NCBI RefSeq assembly: GCF_001697225.1 | Contig: NZ_CP014671.1 | Span: forward strand, 1,178,001-1,242,000 | Length of the DNA stretch: 64,000 nucleotides | From: Immundisolibacter cernigliae | GTDB taxonomy: Bacteria; Pseudomonadota; Gammaproteobacteria; Immundisolibacterales; Immundisolibacteraceae | Direction: 5' to 3' | In this document: piece by piece, positions 45,699-55,014 of the stretch | How positions within the stretch are numbered: position 1 is the stretch's first letter | Layout of the letters: each line of letters begins with the position of its first letter | Made by a program: the position numbers and the translations under genes | Notes under the pieces: generated by a model | What the model saw: only the letters and a program-made list of their open reading frames with translations | Told to the model about the DNA's origin: nothing | Databases searched by the model: none

Positions 45699-46918
45699 GG
45701 AAACGCTGATCAATCCCCCGAAACCAGCGCTATGGACATGACGGCGCTGACGCGTGACCGCCCCTGGGGAAAAACGGCCCGTTTTCGGGTGTGGATCGGG
45801 CCAATGTGCGTGTTCTGGCCGGATATTCCGGTTTTGGGCTCCCTCAGGACGCACGGAGGGTGTGCCGCGCCCGAAGGCGCCAGCCGGCAATCACCACGTT
45901 GGCCAGGCCGAACAGCGTGAACAGCTGCGCCTGGTTCTTGGCCAGCCCCCGGTAACGCGCCTTGCGGTGCTTGAACAGGTTCTTGATGATGTGAAACGGA
46001 TGCTCGACCTTGGCCCGCAGGCTCGCCTTGACCTGTTCGATCCGTTCCTGCAGGCGGCCCAGCGCGTCATCGGGCAGGGCCCGGCGCACGCCCGGGCGCA
46101 GCGCCACGTGCCAGGTGACCGGCGTGTCCCGATTCTCCGGGCGCTTGGCTACGCCCTGGTAGCCGGCATCGCCCAGCGCGTCCGTTTCCTGCCCGTGCAG
46201 CAGGGCGTGCGCCTGGGTCACGTCGTTGACGTTGGCCGGCGTGGTCAGCACCGTGTGCACCAGCCCCGAGTCCAGGTCGACCCCGATGTGCGCCTTCATG
46301 CCAAAGTGCCACTGGTTCCCCTTCTTGGCCTGATGCATGTCCGGATCGCGCGCCCGGTCGCGGTTCTTGGTCGACGGCGGGGCGGCGATCAGCGTCGCAT
46401 CCACGAGGGTGCCCTCACGCAGCAGCAGGCCCTGGCGGGCCAGGTGATCGCGAATCGTCTCGAAGATCACCCGGCTCAGACCCTGATCTTCCAGCAGGCG
46501 GCGGAACTTCAGCAGCGTGGTCGCATCCGGCGCCGCCTCGCGGGCCAGGTCGATGCCGATGAAGCAGCGGATGGCGTGGCTGTCGTACACGGCGTCCTCG
46601 ATGCCCTCGTCCGACAGCCCAAAGCACTGCTGCGCCACGTACATGCGCAGCATGCGCGACAGCCCCAGCGGCGGGCGGCCCGGGCCCTTGCCGGCCGGGT
46701 AGAACGGCGCCAGCGCCGCCTCCAGCTGCGCCCACGGCGTCACCGCCTGCAGCTGCGCCAGGAAGCGCTCGCGGCGCGTCTGCTTCTTCTTGCCGGCGTA
46801 CTCGAGGTCGGAAAAGCTCGTTTGCATGACGTCTGCTCACCACCGCTGCGGACCAGGTCACATTGTCTCAGGACCAAGGTCTCATGCCTCCAACGGGAGG
46901 GAATAAATCAGCGTTTCC
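45699..46918. mobile_element. IS5-family insertion sequence, 1220 bp, intact
   Basis: Both ends carry GGAAACGCTGAT as terminal inverted repeats (left GGAAACGCTGATCAATC, right, read inward, GGAAACGCTGATTTATTC). The element is flanked by the direct repeat TTAA at 45695-45698 and 46919-46922, which fits the YTAR target preference of IS5-type elements. One full-length transposase gene fills most of it. Confidence 0.92.
45844..46827 (-). CDS. IS5-family DDE transposase
   Basis: The 327-residue protein has the IS5 plan: an N-terminal DUF772-like domain (GPGRPPLGLSRMLRMYVAQQ, CFGLSDEGIEDAVYDS) and a DDE transposase domain. The catalytic acids are visible in TLVDATLIAAP, ALGDAGYQGV and KVEHPFHIIKNLF. 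The frame is uninterrupted, so the element may still move. Confidence 0.93.
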   Translation of the reverse strand: MQTSFSDLEYAGKKKQTRRERFLAQLQAVTPWAQLEAALAPFYPAGKGPGRPPLGLSRMLRMYVAQQCFGLSDEGIEDAVYDSHAIRCFIGIDLAREAAPDATTLLKFRRLLEDQGLSRVIFETIRDHLARQGLLLREGTLVDATLIAAPPSTKNRDRARDPDMHQAKKGNQWHFGMKAHIGVDLDSGLVHTVLTTPANVNDVTQAHALLHGQETDALGDAGYQGVAKRPENRDTPVTWHVALRPGVRRALPDDALGRLQERIEQVKASLRAKVEHPFHIIKNLFKHRKARYRGLAKNQAQLFTLFGLANVVIAGWRLRARHTLRAS

Positions 46919-47849
46919 TTAACCGATCACATTGACCGGATTAAATCGAGTCACAGCCAACTTCTTACGATCTTTGGCCGTCTGAAGGAAGTCGTCCTCC
47001 CCGGCGCGGAAGATGTTGAAACACTGGTCAGCAAAGTCTTTTCTAACCTCGGCGTAGAAATTCGGGAGTTTCCGTTCACCAGCGAGAGTGCCAAAGCATC
47101 CCTGATACGTACCGTGCGAAAGATCCCGCCCAGCGACAAAGGCCAGCAATTCAAGGACTGCGTACTTTGGGAAGATTGTATGCTCATGCTCCGCAGCGAG
47201 CCTGTATTTCTTGTTACAAATGACCGCGCGTTCTACAAGAACAGGGAAACAAAGCAGGGCCTTGCTGAAGAGCTACAGCAGGAGCTTTCTGACTCCTCCA
47301 ATGAATTTAGAATTTTTTCCTCCTTGCATGATCTATTGGCTGAGATTCGCACTGATATAAGCGTACCACCTGAATCGCTTATCAAGGCGTACTTTGCCGC
47401 GCACGGCGATGAACTTAAAAGCCTTGCGGAAAGGACTTCCTTCGTGCTCGCCGGGGAACCTACGGCGAACATAGATTTTTTCGCGACAGAGAAACCATCG
47501 CATCTGTACGTCACTTTCTCGATCGAGCTGCCCTGTTCTGATGCTACGAGTGAAGGAAGAACCGGAGCGAAGATTGTCGCTGAAGGAGAAGCCACCTTTG
47601 ATTCAGAAATTAGAACGTTCTTGAACCTATCGACTCGTGACGAGAAACTGCTTTATGAAAACCCGGATGGAACAGAGACGGCAATTTATAAAATTAGCAT
47701 AGGCATCGGGAGAGCGGTGATCGGCCACCGAACAGTCGAGCACTCGGTAAGGTACAAACTATGACACTAAATGCTTACGTTGCCGTGCGGCGGACAGTCA
47801 CAAGCGGCGCTTCGCCTGCCTGTGCCTGCCGTTGATGACAGCGCGCCGA

Positions 47850-48080
47850 GGGCGCAATAAGCGCAACGCATTGCGCCGTATTGTTTTCGAGCCGAGCGGC
47901 GTGGACATGGCGAAGGTTCCGATCGCGATCCGGCGGGTTACGGCTTCGCCTAACCCGCCCTACGTGAACTGAGGCAACGTGCGAAGACGCACGCGGCTCA
48001 ACAATGACATTGGCGCGTAGGAGCGCGCCGTATGAAGGCTCCCTCCGGTGCAATGCGGCTTCGCCTTATTGCACCCTACC
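47850..48080. repeat. Cluster of three short palindromic repeats
   Basis: In the 319-bp gap after the PIN gene are GGCGCAATAAGCGCAACGCA (47850-47877), CGGCGGGTTACGGCTTCGCC followed by TAACCCGCCCTACG (47931-47963), and GGTGCAATGCGGCTTCGCCT followed by TATTGCACCCTACC (48047-48080). Each folds into a hairpin. The last matches the repeat at the broken toxin. No gene is seen here. Confidence 0.65.
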
Positions 48081-48083
48081 GGG

Positions 48084-48857
48084 CTATTTCACGCCAGCTG
48101 GCACGAGAGGTCCAATCCGCTCGTAGTTGAACTCGAATCCGTCTTGTTCTAGCGATACCAAGGAAAACTTGGTTGACAGTGATTTCGCTTCTCGATCAAA
48201 CTCCGCGATGAGGAAGTGACCGCCGATAGTTTTGAGGACGACCTTATCCGCCTTCTCGCCGATAACCATGAAGTCGCGTTGCGTTTTGGCTTCATAGCCT
48301 CCAGCGAAGTAAGCAACAAATGACAGAGCCAGCAGGAGGGCTAGAAACAGAAACGTTCTTCGCCCTATAGCGTTAGCTACTAGATCAATAAGATTATCGA
48401 GTTCCAGTTCCTTCTTGTTTTGAGCCTCAAGTTTATTCACGTAACCTTCAGTACTCCTTTGCGTTAGGAGCGGAAAAATAAACTCACCGAAAGCGATTGG
48501 AACAAAGAAAGCACCGGCGAAAGTCAAGAACTGCACCAACGTAAAGTGGGCAACTAATGCGTAGCCAGCAGTCACAATCAATGGAATGCTCGCCCTAAGT
48601 ATCGCGTCTCGAATTGGCCTTGCGACCCCGCTCAATAGCATAAACAGGGGATCAGCATATAAATTGATTAGCGCTAATGCCCCCACCATTCCAATGGTCG
48701 CCACCAAGATATTCAAAATGCTGATTTCTATAAAAAAGGACGGGATATAAAAGTATTTGCAGTACCCCGACTCGTACAAAAACGCAAACCAGTACCCGGC
48801 CGCTGGGACACCGGCAATCACAAGGCCTTCAGTTAATCCAAATCGCTGCTCAGTCAT
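48084..48857 (-). CDS. Membrane protein of unknown function
   Basis: The 257-residue protein has about five hydrophobic segments: LVIAGVPAAGYWFAFLY, ILNILVATIGMVGALALINL, IPLIVTAGYALVAHFTLVQF, FAGAFFVPIAFGEFIF and TFLFLALLLALSFVAYFAGG. A soluble C-terminal tail of about 65 residues follows. I recognise no family. Codon use is markedly less GC-biased than in the flanking housekeeping genes (many TAT, AAA and TTG codons), so recent acquisition is likely. It sits between repeat clusters in the accessory patch. Confidence 0.75.
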   Translation of the reverse strand: MTEQRFGLTEGLVIAGVPAAGYWFAFLYESGYCKYFYIPSFFIEISILNILVATIGMVGALALINLYADPLFMLLSGVARPIRDAILRASIPLIVTAGYALVAHFTLVQFLTFAGAFFVPIAFGEFIFPLLTQRSTEGYVNKLEAQNKKELELDNLIDLVANAIGRRTFLFLALLLALSFVAYFAGGYEAKTQRDFMVIGEKADKVVLKTIGGHFLIAEFDREAKSLSTKFSLVSLEQDGFEFNYERIGPLVPAGVK

Positions 48858-48911
48858 TAGATTTCATCGACATAACGTTTGAGGTCACCGGCCGCCGGAG
48901 CCCGGAGTGCG

Positions 48912-48949
48912 CGTAGGGCGCAATACCCTGCGGCTATTGCGCCCTACGC
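48912..48949. repeat. GTAGGGCGCAATA palindromic repeat
   Basis: GTAGGGCGCAATACCCTGCGG followed by CTATTGCGCCCTACGC is a near-perfect inverted repeat. It marks the other edge of the low-GC membrane-protein gene. Confidence 0.65.
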
Positions 48950-48987
48950 ACTGCGCTGCTGAAAACGCTGAATGCTTCGGTGTTTCA

Positions 48988-49770
48988 TTATCGATTTCGC
49001 CAGCCGGGCTTGCGCCGTTCCGCGAAGGCCGCCAGCCCCTCGCGCAGGTCATCGCTCGCCAGGACCTTTTTCCAGATTTCCGGCGCCGCGGCGGCCCAGG
49101 CCTCACGCGGGTTGTGCAGTGTGAATTTCATGCCCTGTTCCGCGCCGGTGGTGGCCAGCGGCGCGTTTTTGGCCACCCGGGCGGCCAGCGTCAGGGCCGC
49201 CGGCATCAGCTGCGCGTCCGGCACCACCTGATTCAGGAAGCCGATGTCGAGCATGTGGCTGGCCGGGTACGGGTCGGCCGTCAGGCTCAGTTCGAGCGCC
49301 CGGCGGTAGCCGACGGTTTTCCACAGGTCGAAGTAGGAGAAATTCGGCACGCCGACGGCGGCCTCGGGCATGCCGAATCGGGCGGATTCGGCCGCGACGA
49401 TGAGCGAACAGGCGTGCGCCAGCGCCAGCCCGCCGCCCATGCAGAAGCCGTTGACGGCGGCAATCAGCGGCTTGCGTTCCCCTTCCAGGGCGTCGAACAG
49501 CGGTTTCAGGTGGTCGATGGCGCCGACCCAGTCGCCGCCGTCGGCGCTGCCAAGGCGCATGTTTTCCAGATCGCCGCCGGCGCAAAAGGCCTTGCCGGCG
49601 CCGGTCAGAATGCCGACCCAGGCGTCCGGGTCGGCCTGAAACCGGCGCAGACCTTCGACGATGGCGCCGCACAGGCCGGCGTTCAGTGCGTTCATCTTGT
49701 GCGGCCGGTTCATGGTCAGGATCGCCACGTGGTCGGCCCGCAGCTCGTAGGTCAGCAGTTCGTCTTGCAT
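48988..49770 (-). CDS. Enoyl-CoA hydratase/isomerase-like protein with altered active site
   Basis: The protein is about 260 residues from the ATG at 49770, which has AGGTGG upstream (an ATG at 49800 is possible). Crotonase motifs are AFCAGGDLENM, NGFCMGGGLALAHACS and FGMPEAAVGVPNFSY. At the position of the first catalytic glutamate of hydratases (GGCELA in the rat enzyme) it has alanine A116, while the second acid in MPEAAV is kept. That pattern argues against a simple hydratase and for an isomerase, hydrolase or other crotonase reaction. It stands alone between repeats. Confidence 0.82.
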   Translation of the reverse strand: MQDELLTYELRADHVAILTMNRPHKMNALNAGLCGAIVEGLRRFQADPDAWVGILTGAGKAFCAGGDLENMRLGSADGGDWVGAIDHLKPLFDALEGERKPLIAAVNGFCMGGGLALAHACSLIVAAESARFGMPEAAVGVPNFSYFDLWKTVGYRRALELSLTADPYPASHMLDIGFLNQVVPDAQLMPAALTLAARVAKNAPLATTGAEQGMKFTLHNPREAWAAAAPEIWKKVLASDDLREGLAAFAERRKPGWRNR

Positions 49771-49890
49771 GGTGTCCACCTGCGGCAGTGCTCCGGACAT
49801 CTAGTCGGACTCGATTCTGCAGCATCAACGATGGGGGCACGCACGCTGCGCACGATTGCCGGGTCGCGAGTCCCACCATGAGGCAGCAAG

Positions 49891-50013
49891 ATCAGCGGCT
49901 GTAGGAGCCCGGCTACGCCGGGCGATCATCGCGCAACACAGTTGCGCTCCTACCCAGGTTTTTCCAGGTGGCGGGCGCTGAGAAATCCAGGATGGATTTA
50001 TTCAGCGCTTCCC
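49891..50013. repeat. Composite intergenic repeat (copy E)
   Basis: The order is ATCAGCGGC (end of the TTTTGGCAGCGC module), a twin-stem REP at 49901-49953, then GCGCTGAGAAATCCAGGATGG followed by ATTTATTCAGCGCTTCCC. It matches the right two thirds of copy C. It occupies part of the roughly 350-bp gap between the crotonase-like gene and thrC; the remainder shows nothing recognisable. Confidence 0.75.
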
Positions 50014-50117
50014 AAGGGCCAGTGCCCGACTTCGCATCGCGCGAGCGGGGAGCCTCATGCCCCTTCGAGCGAACACTACCGGCGGCAGCCGGCGCCATTC
50101 GCGCGCGGCCGGAATTC

Positions 50118-51191
50118 CTACCGGCCGCGCTCCATGCGGCGCAGGATGGCCGCTTCCAGCGTGGCGCGGTCGGCCTTGACCGGCTTGAGGTCCGGCGCGC
50201 TGCGCAGGGCGATGTCCGGGTCCTTCAGGCCGTTGCCGGTCAGGGTGCAGACCAGCGTCTTGCCGGCCGGGATGCGGCCGGATTGCAGGTCGCGCAGCGC
50301 GCCGCCGATGGACGCCGCCGAGGCCGGCTCGCAGAACACGCCTTCTTCCATCGCCAGCAGTTTCTGGGCGGCGAGGATTTCGTCGTCGGTCAGCGCCGCG
50401 AACCAGCCGCCGGATTCCTGCTGCGCGGCGATGGCCTTGTCCCAGGACTGCGGGTGGCCGATGCGGATGGCGGTGGCGACGGTCTCCGGCTGGTCGATGG
50501 GGTGGCCGGCCACGAACGGCGCCGCGCCGGCCGCCTGGTAGCCGGCCATCACCGGCAGGTGGCAGCGCCCGGCGGTGTGGTATTGCGTGTAGCCCATCCA
50601 GTAGGCGCTGATGTTGCCGGCGTTGCCGACCGGCAGGCAGTGGTAGTCGGGCGCCCGGCCAAGCGTGTCGACGATCTCGAAGGCGGCGGTTTTCTGCCCC
50701 TGCAGGCGGTGCGGGTTGACCGAGTTGACCAGCGTGACCGGCGCGGTCTGCGACAGTTCCTTGACCAGCGCCATGCCGTCGTCGAAGTTGCCGGCGATCT
50801 GCAGCACTTCGGCGCCGTGGATCAGCGCCTGCGCCAGCTTGCCGAGCGCGATCTTGCCTTCCGGAATCAGCACAAAGGACACGATGCCGGCGCGCGCCGC
50901 GTAGGCCGCCGCCGAGGCCGAGGTGTTGCCGGTGGAGGCGCAGATGATGGCGCGGCTGCCCTCGTGTACCGCCATGCTGACGGCGGCGGTCATGCCGCGG
51001 TCCTTGAACGAGCCGGTCGGGTTCAGGCCCTCGAACTTGACGTAGATGTCGGCGTCGACACCCAGCCGGCGCGGGATGTTGCGCAGGCGGATCAGCGGCG
51101 TGTTGCCTTCCAGCAGGCTCACCGGCGCGACGCCGGCCGGCAGGTCCAGCCAGTCGTGGTAACGGGCGATCAGGCCCTCGTAGGCGCTCAT
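50118..51191 (-). CDS. thrC: Threonine synthase
   Basis: The 357-residue fold-type II PLP enzyme converts O-phosphohomoserine to threonine. The PLP lysine is in NPTGSFKDRGMTAAVSMAV, with the phosphate-binding CASTGNTSASAAAYAARAG and the C-terminal LTGNGLKDPD. Its length puts it with the short (class II, bacterial) threonine synthases. The start lies one base after the hom stop, so hom and thrC are one transcript. Confidence 0.93.
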   Translation of the reverse strand: MSAYEGLIARYHDWLDLPAGVAPVSLLEGNTPLIRLRNIPRRLGVDADIYVKFEGLNPTGSFKDRGMTAAVSMAVHEGSRAIICASTGNTSASAAAYAARAGIVSFVLIPEGKIALGKLAQALIHGAEVLQIAGNFDDGMALVKELSQTAPVTLVNSVNPHRLQGQKTAAFEIVDTLGRAPDYHCLPVGNAGNISAYWMGYTQYHTAGRCHLPVMAGYQAAGAAPFVAGHPIDQPETVATAIRIGHPQSWDKAIAAQQESGGWFAALTDDEILAAQKLLAMEEGVFCEPASAASIGGALRDLQSGRIPAGKTLVCTLTGNGLKDPDIALRSAPDLKPVKADRATLEAAILRRMERGR

Positions 51192-51192
51192 G

Positions 51193-52506
51193 TCAGTGCT
51201 CCAGGTGGTCGAGGCGCAGGCTCACCACGCGGCCGTCGATGCTCGGCAGCGCCTCGATGCGGGCGATGGCCTCGCGCACGGCGCGCTCGCGCACCGTGTG
51301 GGTGAGCAGGATGACCGCCACGTGGCTCTCGCCGGGCGGCGGTTCCTTTTGCAGGATGGCCTCGATGCTGATGTGCTGATCGGCCAGGATGCGCGTGACG
51401 TCGGCCAGCACGCCGGGGCGGTCGAGCGCGGTCAGGCGCAGGTAGAAGGCCGTCTCGACCGCGTCGATCGGCAGGATCGGCAGCGCCTGCAGGCGGTCGT
51501 GGTGGAAGGCCAGGTACGGCACCCGGTGTTCGGGGTCGATGGTCAGCGCGCGGGCGATGTCGATCAGATCCGCCACCACCGCCGAGGCGGTCGGCCCGGC
51601 GCCGGCGCCGGCGCCGTAGTAGAGGCTCTGGCCGAGCGCGTCGCTGTCCACCAGCACGGCGTTGATCACGCCGTCCACCTGCGCCAGCAGATGCCGCTGC
51701 GGCAGCAGCGTCGGGTGTACGCGCAGTTGCACGCCGCGCTCGGTGCGCCGGGCGATGCCCAGCAGCTTCAGGCGATAGCCGAGCTGGCCGGCGTAGTCCA
51801 CATCCATGGCCGAAAGACCGCGAATGCCCTCCACGTGCACCTGGTCGAAGCACAGCGGCATGCCAAAGGCGATGGCGGCCAGGATGGACAGCTTGTGGGC
51901 GGCGTCCACGCCGTCGATGTCGAAGCTCGGGTCGGCTTCGGCATAGCCCAGGCGCTGCGCGTCGGCCAGCGCCGTGGCGAAGTCCAGGCCCGCGTCGCGC
52001 ATTTGCGTGAGGATGTAGTTCGACGTGCCGTTGATGATGCCGGCCAGGCCCTGGATGCGGTTGCCGGCCAGGCCCTCGCGCAGGGTCTTGATGATGGGGA
52101 TACCGCCGGCCACGGCGGCCTCGAAGCCGACCGCCACGCCGGCGCGGCGGGCGGCTTCGAAAATCTCGTTGCCGTGGTGGGCGATCAGCGCCTTGTTGGC
52201 GGTGACCACGTGCTTGCCGGCGTTGATGGCGGCCAGCACCAGCGCACGCGCCGGCTCGATGCCGCCGATCAGCTCGGCGACGATGTCGATTTGCGGGTGG
52301 TGGACCAGCTCGAAGGGGTCCGCCAGCAGCTGCACATTCGCGGCCTGTGGGCCACGCGGGCGACCGGCATCGCGGACCGAGGCGTGGGTAACCCTGATTG
52401 GCCGCCCGGCGCGGCGGGCGATTTCGTCGCCGTTGCGGGCCAGCAGTTCCAGCGTGCCGCCGCCGACCGTGCCCAGACCCAGCAGGCCGATGCGTACCGC
52501 GTTCAT
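51193..52506 (-). CDS. hom: Homoserine dehydrogenase
   Basis: From the ATG of [20 protein letters not shown] the enzyme has 437 residues. Domains are the NAD(P) domain ([21 protein letters not shown]), the catalytic domain ([34 protein letters not shown]) and a C-terminal ACT domain ([20 protein letters not shown]) for threonine feedback. It reduces aspartate semialdehyde to homoserine. The ATG overlaps the alaC stop by 4 bp. Confidence 0.95.
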   Translation of the reverse strand: MNAVRIGLLGLGTVGGGTLELLARNGDEIARRAGRPIRVTHASVRDAGRPRGPQAANVQLLADPFELVHHPQIDIVAELIGGIEPARALVLAAINAGKHVVTANKALIAHHGNEIFEAARRAGVAVGFEAAVAGGIPIIKTLREGLAGNRIQGLAGIINGTSNYILTQMRDAGLDFATALADAQRLGYAEADPSFDIDGVDAAHKLSILAAIAFGMPLCFDQVHVEGIRGLSAMDVDYAGQLGYRLKLLGIARRTERGVQLRVHPTLLPQRHLLAQVDGVINAVLVDSDALGQSLYYGAGAGAGPTASAVVADLIDIARALTIDPEHRVPYLAFHHDRLQALPILPIDAVETAFYLRLTALDRPGVLADVTRILADQHISIEAILQKEPPPGESHVAVILLTHTVRERAVREAIARIEALPSIDGRVVSLRLDHLEH

Positions 52507-53708
52507 GCGCCCGCCTGCGCCGGCTGGGCCTCGCCGCCACGCAGCATGCGGCGGATGGAGCGCACCGCCTGGCGCGTGCGGTGTTCGTTCTCGATCAGGC
52601 CAAAGCGCACGTATTCGTCCCCGTATTCGCCAAAACCGATGCCCGGCGACACCGCCACATGCGCCTCGGTCAGCAGGCGCTTGCTGAATTCGAGCGAGCC
52701 CAGCGCCCGGTACGGCTCCGGAATGCGCGCCCACACGAACATGGTCGCCTTGGGTTTTTCGACCGCCCAGCCGGCGGCGTTCAGGCCCTCGCACAGCACG
52801 TCGCGCCGGCTCTGGTACATGGCGGCGATCTCGCGCACGCAGTCCTGCGGGCCTTCGAGCGCGGCGATGGCGGCCACCTGAATCGGCGTGAAGGTGCCGT
52901 AGTCCAGGTAGGACTTGATGCGCGCCAGCGCGCCGACCAGGGTCGGGTTGCCGCACATGAAGCCGACCCGCCAGCCTGGCATGTTGTAGCTCTTGGACAG
53001 CGTATAGGCCTCGACCGCGATGTCCTTGGCGCCCGGCACCTGCAGGATGGACGGCGCCTTGTAGCCGTCGAACGCGATCTCGGCGTAGGCCAGGTCATGG
53101 ATGACCCAGATCTCGTTCTCGCGCGCGATGCGCACCACGCGCTCGAAAAACTCCAGATCCACGCAGGCGGTGGTCGGGTTGCTGGGGAAGTTCAGCACCA
53201 GGAACTTGGGCCGCGGCCAGCAGTTGCGGATGGCGTTTTCCAGCTCCTCGAAAAAATCCAGCCCCGGCAGCATCGGCACGTGGCGGATGTCCGCACCGGC
53301 AATCACGAAGCCGTACGGGTGGATCGGATAGGTCGGGTTGGGCACCAGCACGGCGTCGCCCGGACCGACGGTGGCCAGCGCCAGATGGGCGAGGCCTTCC
53401 TTGGAACCGATGGTGACGATGGCCTCGCTGTCGGGGTTCAGGTCCACGTCGTAGCGGCGCTTGTACCAGGTACAGATGGCCCGGCGCAGGCGCGGGATGC
53501 CCTTGGAGACCGAATAGCGGTGCGTGTCGCCGCGGCGGGCCGCCTCGATCAGTTTCTCGACGATGTGCGGCGGCGTCGGCTGATCGGGATTGCCCATGCC
53601 GAAGTCGACCACGTCCTCGCCACGCTGGCGGGCCTGCGCCTTCAGCTCGTTGACGATATTGAACACATACGGCGGCAGGCGCTCGATGCGCGGGAAGCTG
53701 TCCTTCAT
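52503..53708 (-). CDS. alaC: Alanine-synthesising aminotransferase AlaC
   Basis: The 401-residue fold-type I aminotransferase has the PLP lysine in [20 protein letters not shown] (near residue 239), [17 protein letters not shown] and [20 protein letters not shown]. It resembles AlaC, which forms alanine from pyruvate with glutamate, and is a familiar neighbour of hom and thrC in gammaproteobacteria. It is the first gene of this run and is divergent from the Mth938-like gene. Confidence 0.9.
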   Translation of the reverse strand: MKDSFPRIERLPPYVFNIVNELKAQARQRGEDVVDFGMGNPDQPTPPHIVEKLIEAARRGDTHRYSVSKGIPRLRRAICTWYKRRYDVDLNPDSEAIVTIGSKEGLAHLALATVGPGDAVLVPNPTYPIHPYGFVIAGADIRHVPMLPGLDFFEELENAIRNCWPRPKFLVLNFPSNPTTACVDLEFFERVVRIARENEIWVIHDLAYAEIAFDGYKAPSILQVPGAKDIAVEAYTLSKSYNMPGWRVGFMCGNPTLVGALARIKSYLDYGTFTPIQVAAIAALEGPQDCVREIAAMYQSRRDVLCEGLNAAGWAVEKPKATMFVWARIPEPYRALGSLEFSKRLLTEAHVAVSPGIGFGEYGDEYVRFGLIENEHRTRQAVRSIRRMLRGGEAQPAQAGA

Positions 53709-53825
53709 GGAACGTCCGGGCCGGGAGGCTTGGGGGGCAGAGAAGTGCCGGTACGCGCACGCAACGCCGGTGCGGGTCGATAATCCGGACCGTCGGGTGC
53801 GTCATCGGAAGGGCCGAAATTCTAA

Positions 53826-54230
53826 ATGAAAATCCACATCGAACGAGGCGCCACCTACCGCGTGCAGGCCTACGATGCCCTCAGCGTGGCGGTGGCGCGT
53901 GGCGAAGCGGTACAGACGCTGACCGCCCCTGCCCTGCTGCAACCGGATGTTGCCCCGGCCGAATGGGCCATCGCGCAGGCAACTGCGCAGGCACCGCCGC
54001 CGCTGGCGGCCTTCGAGGCACTGCTGGAGCACGCACCCGAGCTGGTGCTGTACGGCAGCGGCGCGCGGCTGCGCTTTCCGGGCGCGCAGGTGATGCACCT
54101 GTTCCACGCCCGCGGCATCGGCTTCGAGACCATGGACACCTTTGCCGCCTGTCGCACCTACAACGTGCTGAGCATGGAAGGCCGGCGCGTGCTGGCGGCG
54201 CTGCTGATCGGGCCGGCAGTCGGCGGATGA
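53826..54230 (+). CDS. Mth938/Xcc1710-like domain protein
   Basis: The 134-residue protein fits the DUF498/Mth938-like family: ELVLYGSGARLRFPGAQVMH, LFHARGIGFETMDTFAACRT and YNVLSMEGRRVLAALLIGP. The eukaryotic relative is the complex I assembly factor NDUFAF3; the bacterial role is uncertain. It is divergent from alaC and has no obvious operon partner. Confidence 0.87.
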   Translation: MKIHIERGATYRVQAYDALSVAVARGEAVQTLTAPALLQPDVAPAEWAIAQATAQAPPPLAAFEALLEHAPELVLYGSGARLRFPGAQVMHLFHARGIGFETMDTFAACRTYNVLSMEGRRVLAALLIGPAVGG

Positions 54231-54333
54231 CATCTGAACCATCACTGAGTGGTCGCACGACTTTCTCGCCTATCGCCCTGCGGGCAGGGCGCGAGTAGCC
54301 GGTAGTCCGTGGCAACTTGCACTGGGGGATTTA

Positions 54334-54921
54334 ATGGTCAATAGCTCTGCGGTCGGTTCAACAGCGGTGAGTGCAGGGACGAATCGCGATATCCCGGGCG
54401 CCGAATTAGGACTCCCGACGCTAGTCACACAGGTCTTGATCGAGCGCGGCGAAAAGACCGCCGACGGCACACTCATAATGGCAGTCGCTCCCGCTTGGCA
54501 TGCAATCCTTTGGGTCATCATGCAAAACCCCGAATGCATTCATCAAATCCCGCCCGACAAATGGGAGGAGATCATTGCCGGCGCCTATGAACAAGATGGG
54601 TTCGACGTCGTACTGACGCCTAGGAGCGGCGACGGCGGACGGGACGTAATCGCCGAGAAGCGAGGCTGGGGCAGCGTAAGATTCATCGATCAAGTCAAGG
54701 CTTACAAGCCCGGGCACCTCGTCACTGCCGACGAGGTTAGATCTCTTGTGGGCGTTCTTCACGCCGATCAGAGGGCCAGCAAAGGCCTAGTGACGACCAC
54801 GTCAGATTTCGCGCCTCGCATCCTGAGTGATCCGTCGATCTCGCCATTTTTGCCAACCCGGCTCGAACTGGTAAACGGAAAGGCTCTTGTAGAGCGTCTG
54901 TCAAATCTTGCTGCGGGTTGA
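54334..54921 (+). CDS. Mrr-type restriction endonuclease-like protein
   Basis: The 195-residue protein has an Mrr-catalytic/PD-(D/E)XK domain in its C-terminal two thirds: WEEIIAGAYEQDGFDVVLTP, RSGDGGRDVIAEKRGWGSVR and IDQVKAYKPGHLVTADEVRS. The D of GGRD and the QxK of DQVK form the nuclease site. The N-terminal 60 residues are unassigned. GGGGGA precedes the ATG. It has no methyltransferase neighbour, so it may act on modified DNA like Mrr. Codon use is less biased than in alaC or hom, hinting at acquisition. Confidence 0.83.
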   Translation: MVNSSAVGSTAVSAGTNRDIPGAELGLPTLVTQVLIERGEKTADGTLIMAVAPAWHAILWVIMQNPECIHQIPPDKWEEIIAGAYEQDGFDVVLTPRSGDGGRDVIAEKRGWGSVRFIDQVKAYKPGHLVTADEVRSLVGVLHADQRASKGLVTTTSDFAPRILSDPSISPFLPTRLELVNGKALVERLSNLAAG

Positions 54922-55014
54922 AGCTGGCGTTGCTGCCGAGCACAGGCGAGACAAATGGCTAATCCGGGAAATGTCTTGCGCCTGCATGCCGCAGCTGCGT
55001 ATTAGGATGGGATC

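Larger units (their letters stand above)
45539..47764 (+). pseudogene. PIN-domain nuclease gene split by an IS5-family element
   Basis: The 5' part (45539-45698) starts at a GTG behind GGAGACC and encodes VLVVFDTNVWIADLALASNV. The 3' part (46923-47764) encodes FKDCVLWEDCMLML, VFLVTNDRAFYKN and an extra C-terminal domain of about 130 residues. Removing the insertion and one TTAA target copy restores a single 333-codon frame (RTTL-TDHIDRIK). The acidic PIN residues are all visible: D in FDTN, E in PEVVKLE, D in DCVLWED and D in TNDRAF. A 216-residue 3' fragment could still be translated from a GTG at 47114 but lacks the first catalytic residues. Base composition is lower in GC than the neighbours. 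Confidence 0.85.

Noticed and set aside
47114..47764. A separate 216-residue gene starting at the GTG of 47114
   Set aside because: The frame is the direct continuation of the PIN gene when the IS is removed, so it is treated as the 3' part of the split gene.
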